From positions 7,564,001 through 7,628,000 of the forward strand of contig CM034548.1 in the NCBI GenBank assembly GCA_020055645.1: a stretch of DNA of 64,000 nucleotides, read 5' to 3'. A program made the translations under genes and the position numbers. This DNA comes from Tomocerus qinae (taxonomy: Eukaryota; Arthropoda; Collembola; Entomobryomorpha; Tomoceridae). Below the pieces are notes generated by a model. That model saw only the letters and a program-made list of their open reading frames with translations, ran no database searches and had not been told where the DNA came from. Of this stretch, positions 53,191 to 64,000 are shown in pieces (position 1 is the first letter of the stretch; each line of letters starts with the position of its first letter).

Positions 53191-56100
53191 TGAATGGATG
53201 CACTCAGTAGGGATGAATAGAGTAGAAAAGAGAAGGAGTAAGGTATGTGTGAACGTCGATTTAAGTGTTAGTGGTAAGTGTGAACAGGGGGATGAGTGAA
53301 CTGTTTTAGTAATAGTGGAGCATCTGTAACAATAATAATAACAATAATGCATAATGAAAAACATTTAGGTAATATATGGAGTAATACGATTACAATAACG
53401 GTGGAATATGATAATATATGTAATGGGATTGTGAATGAGAATAATGCGTTGTTGAGTTGGCTGAGTCAAATGAGAATCAGTAGAAGGGCTGCTCTACGTG
53501 GGGAAAACGATTCAAAGGTTTAGCTCCCATTCAGAGAGAATGGGTTGTTAGAGGTTTACTTTTATAGTAGCTCCGGAGAAAAGAGACGTCGAGTAATGCT
53601 CTACTTTAGGTACTCAAACTACATCTCATGTGGCTCCTACTACCTAACTCTTCGGACTCTCCCTAATAACTCCTATAATAATGTTTCTACTGATTTGAAG
53701 TTGAACTGCATGCATTGTCAGTTTCCTTTAGTTATCTGTATTATCACTATCGCTTATTTTTATCCATTTCTATCCATCCGTTTCTTAAACAAATTGTTAG
53801 TAGATCAAATGGGTAAATAATTATTTTAAAAATTAACTGACGGACAGAATGCATTATCTTATACCATAGTTGCATCTAAATTCAAACAACTTAATTTTTT
53901 CCATTATAAATAAAATATGATAAATGATATTGTGAAGTATTTAACCATGGATTGTTAGTATGGATATTGTGGATGAAGTAAGTCTGCGTAGATATTTGTG
54001 GAAGTGAATTGGATTGATACGTCAGATAGAGGAGAAGAAAAAAATCTTATTGGAATGGTAGCATATGGTATGATAGCTTGAGTTGAATTCAGCCTCAGCT
54101 TTCTTCCCTCACTCAGTTTGTTATTCTTCCCCATGTATCCTTTAGGATTTTCTAGCACAATCACACTATCCTCTGTCTGGCTTGAAAGAGGAACATGTTG
54201 AAACTCTCCGAGTAGTCGACTCTGCCTGACTTGACTTTAGTACTACTCGGAAACTGAGATTCTCCATCTCTTCCTCTTATTTCTTCCTGCTCTATATAAT
54301 AATATCTTTATATAGATATATACTGTACTATACATATGATGATGCCTGTATAGAGATCTCTATGTATGTAGCAGGAGTCCCTGTTGACATTTGGTGGCTA
54401 TTGTTCATAAATCATGGGATTGTTTCTAAATGGGAACATTTGGGTTCCATTCGAGACAATTGATGAGGGCATTTATGTGTCTTGTAAACTAAAGGAGAGT
54501 TACACTTACACACAGAGAACTTATGTACTTTCTACCTCTTCTCACACTAACTACCACAATACGCTTAGCTATAGCTGCACCTTTATGCTGCCATTTCATT
54601 TGTACTCTCCTTCTTTTCACCATATTCCTTAGCTGGTATGATTTTGTGACTAAGGGCAGGTCAGGCCATATCAAACGATTATTATAATGCCTTTTAGCAC
54701 CCTATGGCAGCAAATCTCATTGATTGCCATTAAATCCCAATCTAAATAGCGACATAAGTTAACTCGAATGGATTACTAAATTACCCACCGACTACTTAAC
54801 TCATTAGTTCTGCCTATCCATTCCATATTAGTGCAAAATCCAATAGCGAAATTAAATACACACCATTAAATAGTCTATGCAATAGTCAGAATTTAGGAAT
54901 CATGTGGAAGTAAAGTAATTGCCAAGTTAAATACAGCTCTCACATAAATTCCTATTCATAAACGTTTAGAGTCTCTATTTGATTTTATGTAATGCTTTCA
55001 GACAGCACTTTATCGCTAGTTGGTTTGAGTATGTAACATGTGTATACTTATGGTCGAAATGGCTGAAGTGCTACTGACATCTTTAAACAGTGTGTCGACA
55101 AGCATTCCATGGGCTTATCATATTACTTACAACAAGTGCCACGGATTCAAAGGTTATAGGTAAAGACGAGATGAGAAGCTCATTTTATCCTTTGCATTAA
55201 AGCATTGACTGAGATTGGATTTGTTGAGAAACAGGTCATCATAGCAGAATAATAGGAACTCTAAAATTAAAAATAGCAGGTTAAAAAACAATTCCAAAAA
55301 TTTGTTTTTATGATAGTGGGTCACAAACAATAGAATTATTTTTAGATAAAAAGTTGTACGAATTTAATTGCCAAATAAGGTTATCAAGAAATGCAGAATG
55401 AAAAATAAAATGACGAGTGTAGCACAAGAAATAGTGAGTTGAGTTGAGTGGTGTGTTGTCTGATGGTGGGAAGATGGTACGTGCGCTTGAGAAGAGTAGC
55501 TAATCGTTAAGAATATAGGGAGAGGATTGTGAAAATTGCAATGGAGCCATTTAATTTGTAAGGAAATCCGAGATGAGTGAGATGAGGATGTAGCGAAAGG
55601 GTTACGAATATGGGAATGAGATAGGGAAGAAGATAGTGTATTTGCATGGGCGTTTGTAGTGTAGTTTGGGAGACGTAGGAGTGAGTGTGTTATGTGATGA
55701 GAAGATAGGGTTGATGGAGAAAAGGAGTATAGAGGCAGGTAGGGATTCATAATAATATTAGTAGGTACCTTATCTCGGTATCCTCTTTGTCTATCATATC
55801 CGTGCATGTAGATACATAATATTCTATTATATTCAGCTTGTGTGTTATGTGATCTAAGAAGATTGGTGGTGGTATGTGTGTGGAGCCTTTATGGGATAAG
55901 TTGATAATAGGTAGCGGCTGAGCTTAGTTATTCAATTCGTTTCATGAATATCAAGTGACGGCAGGTTTTAGTGGTAAGCCAAGCATGAGCGGCTTCCAGG
56001 AACACGGCTCACTTTCTATTCTCCTTTCTTATAGTTTTTCCAGCTTTTACTTCTATTTTCTCCCCAAATTCACACTTTATCCACATACTTACCGACATAG

Positions 56101-58480
56101 GAACAACCTGCTACTTAATACACACTGCTTTATAGTCAGACACGCTCTAAGCAAGTGTATGCGTACTCAGACCACGGAATCTACACAATCTAATGGGTAG
56201 TAGTTGCTTGTAAAATCTCCTATCCTATCATCTCACTCAGTCACTTGCGAATTTGTTTCTTCCCACAGTCCGTTTTGTTCAAGCTTGTTAGAGATCCTCC
56301 ATCCAACGCCAGTCCTAACCAACGTACGTAGTAGAGTCGACCAAGTAAACTCCTTCTTCGGAATTTTTTCACTCCTCTTAAATAATACTACTTCCCAACA
56401 TATACTTGACTCCCAACAACCTGTCTCTACCTAACTCTTTTTGTCCTCCTGCCTGACTGCGTACTATCTGTAGTAAGTAGTACTCGTTTTCTATGTATAC
56501 TTCTATGTATATGGCTAAGTATAAAATATATACATAACAGAAATAGAGTACTAAAGCTGGGAGATCCGTGTCTCACCTTCTATTTAGACGATATAAGTTA
56601 TAACGTAGTTTAAGCGAAGATCAGATAAATAGACACTTATTTCATTCATCCGACTGCAGATATGCGTATAGTTGATCTTGATCCTACTTTAGTCCCAAAG
56701 TCCCATTCTATTAGTGGGAATAGGCCCCTTGATATGAGTGAGTGCCAGTGTTGGTCCTACATAAGTCCTGTGAGTGGCTTCTTTTGGTTTCTTACGAAAG
56801 ACTATCCTGGGTCCACATGGACGGAATCTATCCAGCACGTTTACTTTACACAGATCACAATGTCACACTGCTCTACTATCCACCCAGTAAATACGGGGTC
56901 TATAGTAATAGGAGATAAGTGGCCTCTGACGATAATACAACATTATAACCTTACACTCATTCCATGATATAAGACTCAAAAATGTCCCGAGATTTTCCGC
57001 TAAATTCTGAGCTGAACTGAATTCTCCACTAACTTGTCTTCACTTGTCACCAGTGTCTTCTACATTTTCTTAAAAGTCTGGGAACCCTCTATTTAACCCA
57101 TGCAATTTCCTTTTGTCTTCTCAGACACGATACACAATATTGTGTGCATAGAGTAGATATGAAACTAACCGTAAGTATTGTTGAAAAGTAGCTTTGCATT
57201 TGCTCATCTTTTAGAAGCACTTTAGGCCAATGTCATGCCATTTCACTCTTACCCTCGCTTTACCTTTCCACTTAGTAAAGACTTATTACAATATTATGTT
57301 AGCACTGCCTCTGTTCCCTCGTATTTGTATAGTTATACCGGTGAACATGAGTTGACTTGAGACTAGAGAGAGTGTCAATATTCTTGTGAAACCACGAACA
57401 TATTTATACACATGTCTTACTTTATGCATTTTACTTTACAAGTCTTCTTCCGCACTTACCACAACTTTTCTCGATGAAAGTTGCACGTACTTGTTCCTGT
57501 ATAATATCCAATGAAATAAGATTGCATAATATTATACTCACCCCTATACTTTCTCCTGAGTTGAATATAATTTCTGCCTGACTGCATCCAAACTTTCAGT
57601 TGTCGCTGGAGATATCACCTTCACCTTTTTGCAAAATGAGACTGTGATGCATTTTTATAACGAACTATGCATTATAAACGAAATTCTAAAGTTAATTAGA
57701 AAACTTGTTTTCAATTGTCAATTTCGTAAAATCATACTAGTACGAGGAATTTTAGATTTCTCCAGGAAATAAATACATTCAAAAACTAGGTATATAGAGT
57801 AAAACTAGGGGTTGAAAATTAGGGCTTGTGTCTTGTATAGTTATTCCATTTAATAAAGTAAAAATATCCCTATTTTCATTTTGGTTCTGAATTCTCAAAT
57901 TATTTCAAGCATAAATTATTCGCAGAAGATTTAAGTCTTTAAGCTTCTGGAGATGTTTGGTGAGTAAGAGCTATTCGTATTATTTAAATGACAGAAAAAA
58001 GTAATTTGAGTGCCAATATTAAGAGTATTAGACCCTAGGAGATAAGCTTTGCGGGCTAATTCACATAATCATCATCAACGAACGGTTCTTTTGAGCACAG
58101 TTAAAGAGTCACTTATTGGAGTGTTCAATCCCATCTGTCCACTTAACTTTCTCTTTTAAAAGTACATATAGAGACAGATGCAACTCTCGCAGAGTTAGAG
58201 AGGAGGATCGTATAGCTGCACAAAATGCCTAGTTGGGAATGTTGAATAGTTTTCTGCGTTTCTCAAGTACCGAATGGGGAATGCTCGAGAACGCTATTTA
58301 GTGTTAATACGAAACTTGCATCCCGACTTATTATGATGTGTTTTATTGCCCTTTCTTTCGTTTGTGTATATCCACTCCAATTTATATCTGTAGATGGCAT
58401 ATTATCTCTGTGGCCTGTACATTTCCACAGAAGCAGCCAGGATAATATTATATTAGACAGCTATTTTGCTCTGTAGCCGC
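53191..58480. other. Non-coding DNA with flips near 53525, 54110 and 55990
   Basis: The 147-codon minus frame at 55364-55807 lies in the G-rich arm of the 55990 flip, is Ser/His/Thr/Leu-rich and has no splice or start support. A 14-bp perfect palindrome, ACACAATATTGTGT, is at 57132-57145. From 57200 to 58480 the DNA is AT-rich without features. Confidence 0.6.
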
Positions 58481-58492
58481 AGGTACAATTTC

Positions 58493-59328
58493 CTATTTAG
58501 AGAAATGCCTATAAATATGCATAGGGGTTAAAGCTAATTTTGAAAACACTTCACATTGAGCAGTTACCACCCGGTTGTAAGTGGCGACAGGCCACACACG
58601 ACGATTGGAATAGCGTATTATCTGTGAGTGTTTAATCAATTCAAAAGTGAAGTGGACTTGAGGAAGAATGCCTTTAGGCTTCCAATGACCTATTGCTGAT
58701 CTAGTAGTGCACCTAATTTGCTTGTAAATTAACCAAATCCACAAATTAGAATATTTCTGTCTTCATGAAAATGACAACCCTTGTTAATGCTCTAATTGAA
58801 TCATCAGGGAAACTGAATGCTCCTCCGGCTGTCTTTCTCCTTGATATTTATGGCTTCCATTTTGATATAAGAGCTGATGCAATTTTTTCATTATTAAGGA
58901 CCCATTATAAACCTTCGGGATATAGTACACTTAGTAAATATTTGAAATGCAGCTGATTTTAATTTCACGCTAATTCAAGACACTTAATTTTGAAAAAAGC
59001 GTATAAAGCTATTCAGTTGAAAGTTGCCCAACTGCAGCTTCCAAACTTTTGTCTTTGATGCCGTAGGTGTGCAGAGAATTGTCCATGATGCATGAATGCG
59101 TTGCAATATGAAAAAGGTGTGAGGAAATCGGCAGGCGATCAAAAAGCTTTTGTGTTTATATTCTCGGATTCTTTGGCAAGTACGAGGAGATCCGATAAAA
59201 TAGACATTAAAGCAAAGACATCTTGTGAATTGTGGATCGGAGAAGAGAATATTATAGTTGTACATTTGTATTTGTAACATAAGCTCTTTCAATCCGATCT
59301 CATCGGATTTGGTATATCCACTGGCCAA
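58493..59328. other. Compositionally balanced stretch with several open frames
   Basis: Here skew is weak and open frames occur on both strands: minus 58493-58744 and 58984-59328, plus 58765-58956 (true ATG, begins MKMTTLVNALIESSGKL, 63 codons) and plus 59092-59277 (ATG in frame, 61 codons). The peptides have balanced composition, unlike the skew-driven ORFs, so a decayed gene or element is possible. None carries a motif I recognise and the frames do not join by clear splice sites. Confidence 0.3.
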
Positions 59329-60503
59329 TAAGCAGTCATATAATACTGAAACGACAGCGAGAAGAACTAACAGAGCATCACAGGATGCAAGAGAACATTT
59401 GGAACTGCAGTCTACTTTATTTTACTAGATCCAGGAAGAAGGAGTTTGTGGTACAATGCAACAATGAAAATACTCAATGTAATAAGCTTAATATATTTAC
59501 TTTCGCAAGTTATTTCTGGTAACATATTCACGAGCGAGTATAGGCACTGTGTGGATTGTACGCAACTGGACTAGAAGTTATCTGTATCTATACTACGTGT
59601 TACTTCAAAAGACCTACATATTTATTAAGGTATGTAGTATATGCATCTGCTCACTATCACTTGTGGAGATAGGAGGGACGAGGCAATTGCAAAATGCTGT
59701 GATTCTGAGAATTGAACGAGTTGAGGAGCAATAGTGTGTTTCGGTAATAGCAAATGGATTTTTTTCTCATCTTGAGACAGGATTTGAAAGGGGCGAATAG
59801 GGAATGTTTGGATTGAAACGATAAAGATGGAGAGGGGAATGTGGAAGGTGTGGGAAGTTGGTGGAATAATGTGAATGAGTGGGTTGTCTTTTTGTCTGAC
59901 TTCTTGTGGCCAGTGCACACATAACAATTGGAAATGACTATATGGAGTATATGAAGTGGGTTGGATATCGGAAACTAGGCTAAAGATTAAGTGTATCTTT
60001 TCCACAATACCTATTAAGATGCGGTATGGTGGAGATAGGAGTATGTAGAGAATGTGTCTTGTTTCAGTTGTGTACTAACAAAGCAAATTCTTGGTTGGAG
60101 ATAGGGAAGAGATAATGTAGAAAAAGTTCTTTCTGCTAATGCAGTATAAAGAGTATAGAAGGGAACAAATGGTGAAAATAGTGATGATAAGTATAAGTTG
60201 ATAAGTATTGTGGAAAGTACAAGTGAGATTTGCAGTGAACTGCACTGAGTGAGTGAGAGAGTTTTCTGGAGTTGGACGGCTCAAATGTAAACTTGTGGAA
60301 ATAAAAGGGAGAAATGGTCCATGGTCGTTTGTGAGACATTGAATGTCTGTTGTAAGGACTATGAAGGTCCTCTATAATAATATGTACAAATAGTCGGCCG
60401 AAAGACATTTCTCCAAGAATGTGAGAAATATATCTACGGAGAGATCGTGTGGGAGAAAGTAGGGAAAGAGAAGAGGACCATCTGTCAGCATGCAAACCAT
60501 TAG
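59329..60503. other. G-rich left arm, no gene
   Basis: The + strand is strongly C-poor from about 59560 to 60480. Minus frames at 59625-60005 and 60136-60495 (126 and 119 codons) are Ser/His/Tyr/Leu-rich products of that skew. Confidence 0.6.
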
Positions 60504-60701
60504 GGCGAGGTTCAGGTGTGCATCCAGCGAGAAGCTAAGCGTCCGGGATTGAGTTCGATATCCCCGGTAACGAGGCAATCACCCAAGCCGTCAACGCGCC
60601 CATCTATCAGATCCTCAGATGAGGATGAGCACGGGCCACAATCTCCCGTATTTTCTCGACTTCACTTCTTCCCTCGCCTATGTCTGATATCTATCTCTTA
60701 A
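60504..60701 (+). CDS. Candidate exon with Ser/Pro-rich acidic peptide
   Basis: A CpG-rich patch at about 60530-60650 reads in one frame as RPGLSSISPVTRQSPKPSTR followed by an Arg/Ser/Asp/Glu segment (SSDEDEHGPQSPVFSR), closing at TAA 60699-60701. AGs before 60504, 60516 and 60528 are all phase 0 for this frame, but their pyrimidine tracts are poor; a CCC|GTATTT donor is weak. The peptide style is like the exon at 1-565, yet its phase does not fit the donor at 566. It lies exactly at a skew flip, where GC-rich cores are usual. Confidence 0.25.
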   Translation, partial: GEVQVCIQREAKRPGLSSISPVTRQSPKPSTRPSIRSSDEDEHGPQSPVFSRLHFFPRLCLISIS

Positions 60702-62548
60702 CTTTACCATTTGCACTTGACGGAGTCTAACTCCATACTATACTTTCTCCTATTTATTCCTCTTGTCCCTGACTTGTCTATCTATCTCCGACCAACCGAC
60801 CGACTACTACAACTACTGCTGCAACTCCTACTACTATGTACTATGCTAGAGAGAGTCGGAGACACAAGACTACCTTCCTTTGCTTACTTCTTACTCAATT
60901 TCTTCACAACTTCCTACCGTAATGCTCCCTCAACCTAATAGGACTTTATCTATCTACAATGCATAGACCAACTATAGATAGTACGTGTAGACACCAATCT
61001 TAAGACATCATATATGTAAATAATATATTATATCTCAAGCTACCTGACTTATAGTATCAGTGTCTACTCCATAGTACTACTCTTATATATTATGCGGATC
61101 TACTTACTTTTAAATTGCAAAGTGTGTACAGGACAAAGATTACCATGTGACTTCTATATCCTTTTCGTTTCCGTAGTAAGATCTACGTACTATCTCTTCG
61201 CATTATACAAAAGGCCTACCTACAGATAGTTGAGAAGATTTTACAATTTGTAAAGTTGTAGTACATATGTTTTGAAGGCATGATGTTTGTACAGGGTTAC
61301 AAATGTGAATCCCTTCCCTACTTCCCTATTCCCCTGAGAAAAGCTAAACTCTTCTTAATTTTTGCTTTGCTGACACTAAATGTCTCTATATGGAAAATCT
61401 GTTTCCAGAATTGTGACACAAAAATAAAGCATTGTAAGGCTACAATGCAAAATATTGTTTTTAGAATTATTTTTGATGTGCAGATTACTTGTCGAATTAG
61501 TGCTAAGGTGACAAAGATGTTTGCCACCCTGTGCATAGATTGATGTACATAGGTAGGTAAAACGTAAAGTACATACGGCAGTTTAAGTGAAGTGGAGGAA
61601 TCTGTGTGTACCTTTTGTGTGTTCTAGTAGTAGTAGTAGTAGTAGCAGTGATATACTGGCATAGTGTGCCTGTAAAGTTATGTGATATAGACGGAGATAA
61701 AAGTTGGAGTGCGAGTGGTTGTTCTTTCCTCTTTTCGTCAGAGACATTCAGAGATAGACAGATGGAGGAAGGATGGGCTGATACATTGGTTCAAGTGGCA
61801 CTATGTGGACTTTTGTTAGAATTACGTTAGATAACTTAGGTTAGCTTTAGTTTTGTGTGGAGATGAGGATGAGAGTGGAGTTGTAATGTAAAGAGATAGT
61901 GTGGAGCTGGCGTGGTGGTGGCGGGGAAGAAAGGGCAGTGTATTCTTAGCTACTTACACTCTCCTCGGTTTCGTGCACAAGTATGGAATTACACTAAATA
62001 GTACGTGTGAGCGTATAGATCTAAACAGATGGATAGGGAGATAGAGAGGAAGACAGAGACGAACCAAAAAGTCTATGACAAATGGATGAGCCGCAAACAC
62101 AAGGGAGGGCTTAGGTAGACGTGTACGGGTCGCTAACAAGCACCTGACAAATCCCTGGCTCAACTGGGTCATCCCATTCACATCCCGATCTCGTTGTCTC
62201 TCATCTTCTCTCCAGTTCTCCTCGGCTCAAGTCAGTCGGCTCTAGTGGAGTGAGACGGGATGAACAGATCCTTCCTCACAACCATCCACAGCCTCCTCCA
62301 AGCAAGCGTCTGCAAAACTGAATCAGCTATGTACACATACTTTACGTGGATAGACACACTCACCAACCAACCTGCCTACATTCTTTCTTTCTCCACTTTC
62401 TCCAATCCAACGAAAACCAAGAAGTTGGCTTTAGCCACACACTTAATACTTACAGAACCATACATTTCATACTCACATAATATCTGTAAATAGAAACTAA
62501 TGGTTAGTAAGGACACGACGGTCGTATACAAATTCCTTATATCCATAC
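60702..62548. other. Non-coding DNA, C-rich arm then flip near 62100
   Basis: C-rich DNA to about 60970, AT-rich DNA to 61550, then a G-rich block with (TAG)7 at 61625-61645 up to about 61950. C-rich sequence follows 62140. The 61280-61543 frame starts at ATG but lacks splice context. Confidence 0.55.
61625..61645 (+). repeat. (TAG)7 microsatellite
   Basis: Seven perfect TAG units in the G-rich arm of the 62100 flip. Confidence 0.9.
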
Positions 62549-63139
62549 ATGTACTCTGTATGTAATGTACACGGAGTGGGGCAAGTACCCCGCATCTTGT
62601 TGTACTGTCCTTGCATTAGTAGTAGTGTCCAGCGGAAGGAGGGAAAGTACAGATACAGACGCCTATGCTTGTCCGTTGTCTTCCGAAAACATAATCTCCT
62701 CAATAAAGCTCATAACTCCGCACTGGAGTCCACCAGGACGATCAACATGAGACGGAGGAGAGGACGGTCGGTTCGGTCGGATGTTCGCAGGCAGTGAGTT
62801 CCACTGAGCTGGCAGCTTCCTAACGATAAGTCAAAGCCAAACCTAAGCAAACATAACAAAACTATCAATGCTCTCCGCATGCCGGCCGACGAGTCACTCC
62901 AAATCAAAACCACCATAATATCACATCTTCCTCCACTCGACTCTGATACTCAGATAGTAGAAGGCATTATTAGCCAGGCACTTCTCTGCCTACCTTCGTC
63001 TCACTGCATGGACATGCACCGGAGAAAGAGATCGAAACAGAGATATCTATTCAGTGCACAAACACAAGATAAACAAACTACCCGTGTCCTTCCCTCTTTT
63101 TGTCCGAGACACATCCATCTCTTTCCCCGTGCCATTTGA
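62549..63139 (+). CDS. Open frame of 197 codons interrupted by one TGA; possibly broken
   Basis: From ATG 62549 the frame is open to TGA at 62795-62797, then open again in the same frame to TGA at 63137-63139. The second half contains an ATG at 62879 (MPADESLQIKTTIISHLPPL…) and has a believable mix of Asp, Glu, Lys, Ser and Leu. The internal TGA overlaps a consensus donor (CA|GTGAGT at 62794), so the first half could instead be an exon ending at 62793. Alternatives are a decayed pseudogene, the antisense of a LINE tail, or chance in a G-poor region. No domain recognised. Confidence 0.25.
62683..62822 (-). mobile_element. Possible decayed non-LTR retrotransposon RT tail
   Basis: On the minus strand one frame reads RKLPAQWNSLPANIR, close to the W-N-S-L-P motif that ends many jockey/CR1/RTE-type reverse transcriptase ORFs, and stays open to a TAG at 62664-62666. 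The preceding codons contain two stops, so it would be degenerate. The residues after the motif do not follow the usual pattern, so this may be coincidence. Confidence 0.2.
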
Positions 63140-63678
63140 TCCTTATGCTCATCTCTGTATATTTTATTTATTTATGTCCTCATTCCATTTCATCTACAAT
63201 GCTCCCTACATCCCCAGCTTACCCAATCCAACCTCTGTTTATGTATGTATTATTTCAGTTCCTAAAACCAGACCCACACACAGGTATTTTCACATTCTTT
63301 TTCACTGCCCCATGTGCTCTACTTTTACATCATCAGATACAAAAACACATACAGTACTGCCATGTTATTTATATAAATACAAATTCCCGGTCTACGTACA
63401 CTTAAAAATATTTATTTTAAAGTCAATCCAAAACTTGGGGGATGAAACGCAGACGCATTTTTTTATATAACAACTAACTACTCTAACCAACTAATGGCTA
63501 TTGAGAACGGGTTAAAATATACTTACTCCAAAAATTTACCAACTGATGTTTTACTTTCTCATAATTTTTGGAAATTATATACTATCTGTATGGTTTGAAA
63601 GAAACACTTGCTTGCAATTTACTGCTACTACACCATTTTGGGAATATGACATGATAAAATGACAACTCTGTCCTGTAA
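63140..63678. other. C-rich non-coding arm
   Basis: Strongly G-poor sequence giving overlapping Ser/His/Pro/Leu-rich plus frames (63054-63470, 63100-63405), then AT-rich DNA. No gene supported. Confidence 0.55.
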
Positions 63679-63963
63679 AGACATTTTTCATCAATAACGC
63701 GAAGGGGTGGTTTCAAGACTTTTATATTGCCGATTTATGCAATTGAAGGAGTCGTATATCTGGAGTTTTGGTTAACGTTGTATGCATGGGGAAAGTCGTT
63801 CCAAAATATCTCTATGAACAAAATGATGAAACTAAAGCTTTGCAGCAATTACATTGCGGTAGTGGAGCGTTGTAAGGCCCCAAAATTAGCAGGATTCATT
63901 GAAAGGTGTCTGGTAACTGCAAATTCCAGTGATGTTTTGGTGGTTGTCGGAAAAACAATTTAA
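63679..63963 (+). CDS. Weak candidate exon near the right edge
   Basis: The frame is open for 94 codons from 63679 to TAA 63961-63963. It starts after a stop without an ATG until 63811. The peptide is balanced and protein-like (for example VVERCKAPKLAGFIERCLV) and lies outside the skewed arms, so base composition does not explain it. No acceptor of quality was found, and it is unrecognised. Confidence 0.2.
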   Translation, partial: RHFSSITRRGGFKTFILPIYAIEGVVYLEFWLTLYAWGKSFQNISMNKMMKLKLCSNYIAVVERCKAPKLAGFIERCLVTANSSDVLVVVGKTI

Positions 63964-64000
63964 TTTTGGTTGAAAGTAATTATCTATTTGCCTACAGATA

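Noticed and set aside
55364-55807. 147-codon minus-strand ORF
   Set aside because: Same explanation: a G-poor reading strand in a skewed arm and a low-complexity Ser/His/Thr peptide.
59625-60495. Two minus-strand ORFs of 126 and 119 codons in a row
   Set aside because: Skew-driven; compositionally biased, with no join between them.
63054-63470. 138-codon plus-strand ORF
   Set aside because: It lies in a C-rich, G-poor arm; Ser/His/Tyr/Pro-rich with overlapping alternative frames.

Overview
The window looks like nuclear DNA from an invertebrate animal, most probably an arthropod or another ecdysozoan. It is AT-rich (roughly 36-38% G+C by eye) and dominated by non-coding DNA. It has animal-type splice signals, CAG/CAA-encoded glutamine runs in its one clear coding exon, and many short (TAC)n, (TAG)n, (AC)n and (ATTC)n tracts. 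There is no sign of bacterial gene density, operons, rRNA, a credible tRNA or a CRISPR array. The species cannot be named from the sequence.

Layout. Positions 1-565 hold one well-supported coding exon, open at the left edge of the window. It encodes a disordered, Ser/Gln-rich protein of the kind seen in nuclear regulators. It ends at a GTAAGA donor, and a strong acceptor lies only 47 nt further on. If that mini-intron (566-612) is used, the protein stops at 639-641 and an AATAAA at 989-994 could end the transcript. If it is not used, the donor opens a very long intron and the rest of the window lies inside it or beyond the gene. Positions 1-64000 contain no second exon of comparable strength.

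Positions 1,000-64,000 behave as a gene desert. Several splice-compatible open segments are listed with low confidence (2004-2204, 9961-10146, 18130-18251, 32423-32629, 33284-33397, a two-exon model on the minus strand at 45370-44853, a short plus-strand start at 45540, 58765-58956, 60504-60701, 62549-63139, 63679-63963). Open segments of this size are expected by chance at this base composition, so they are leads, not genes.

The most striking feature is compositional. At more than twenty places, 1.5-6 kb apart, a G-rich/C-poor block a few hundred bases long on the + strand is followed abruptly by a C-rich/G-poor block, with a GC-richer core between them. The polarity was G then C at every flip noted. 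The cores are rich in the words TTGACT, TTGGCTT and ACTC/GAGT. This also explains why most long spurious ORFs come as a minus-strand ORF on the left and a plus-strand ORF on the right of a flip. A plausible reading, which is inference, is an array of cis-regulatory elements with divergent activity around a developmental gene. Two compact hairpin loci (17848-17888 and 26933-27087) and a possible decayed LINE tail (62683-62822, minus strand) are the other items worth checking.
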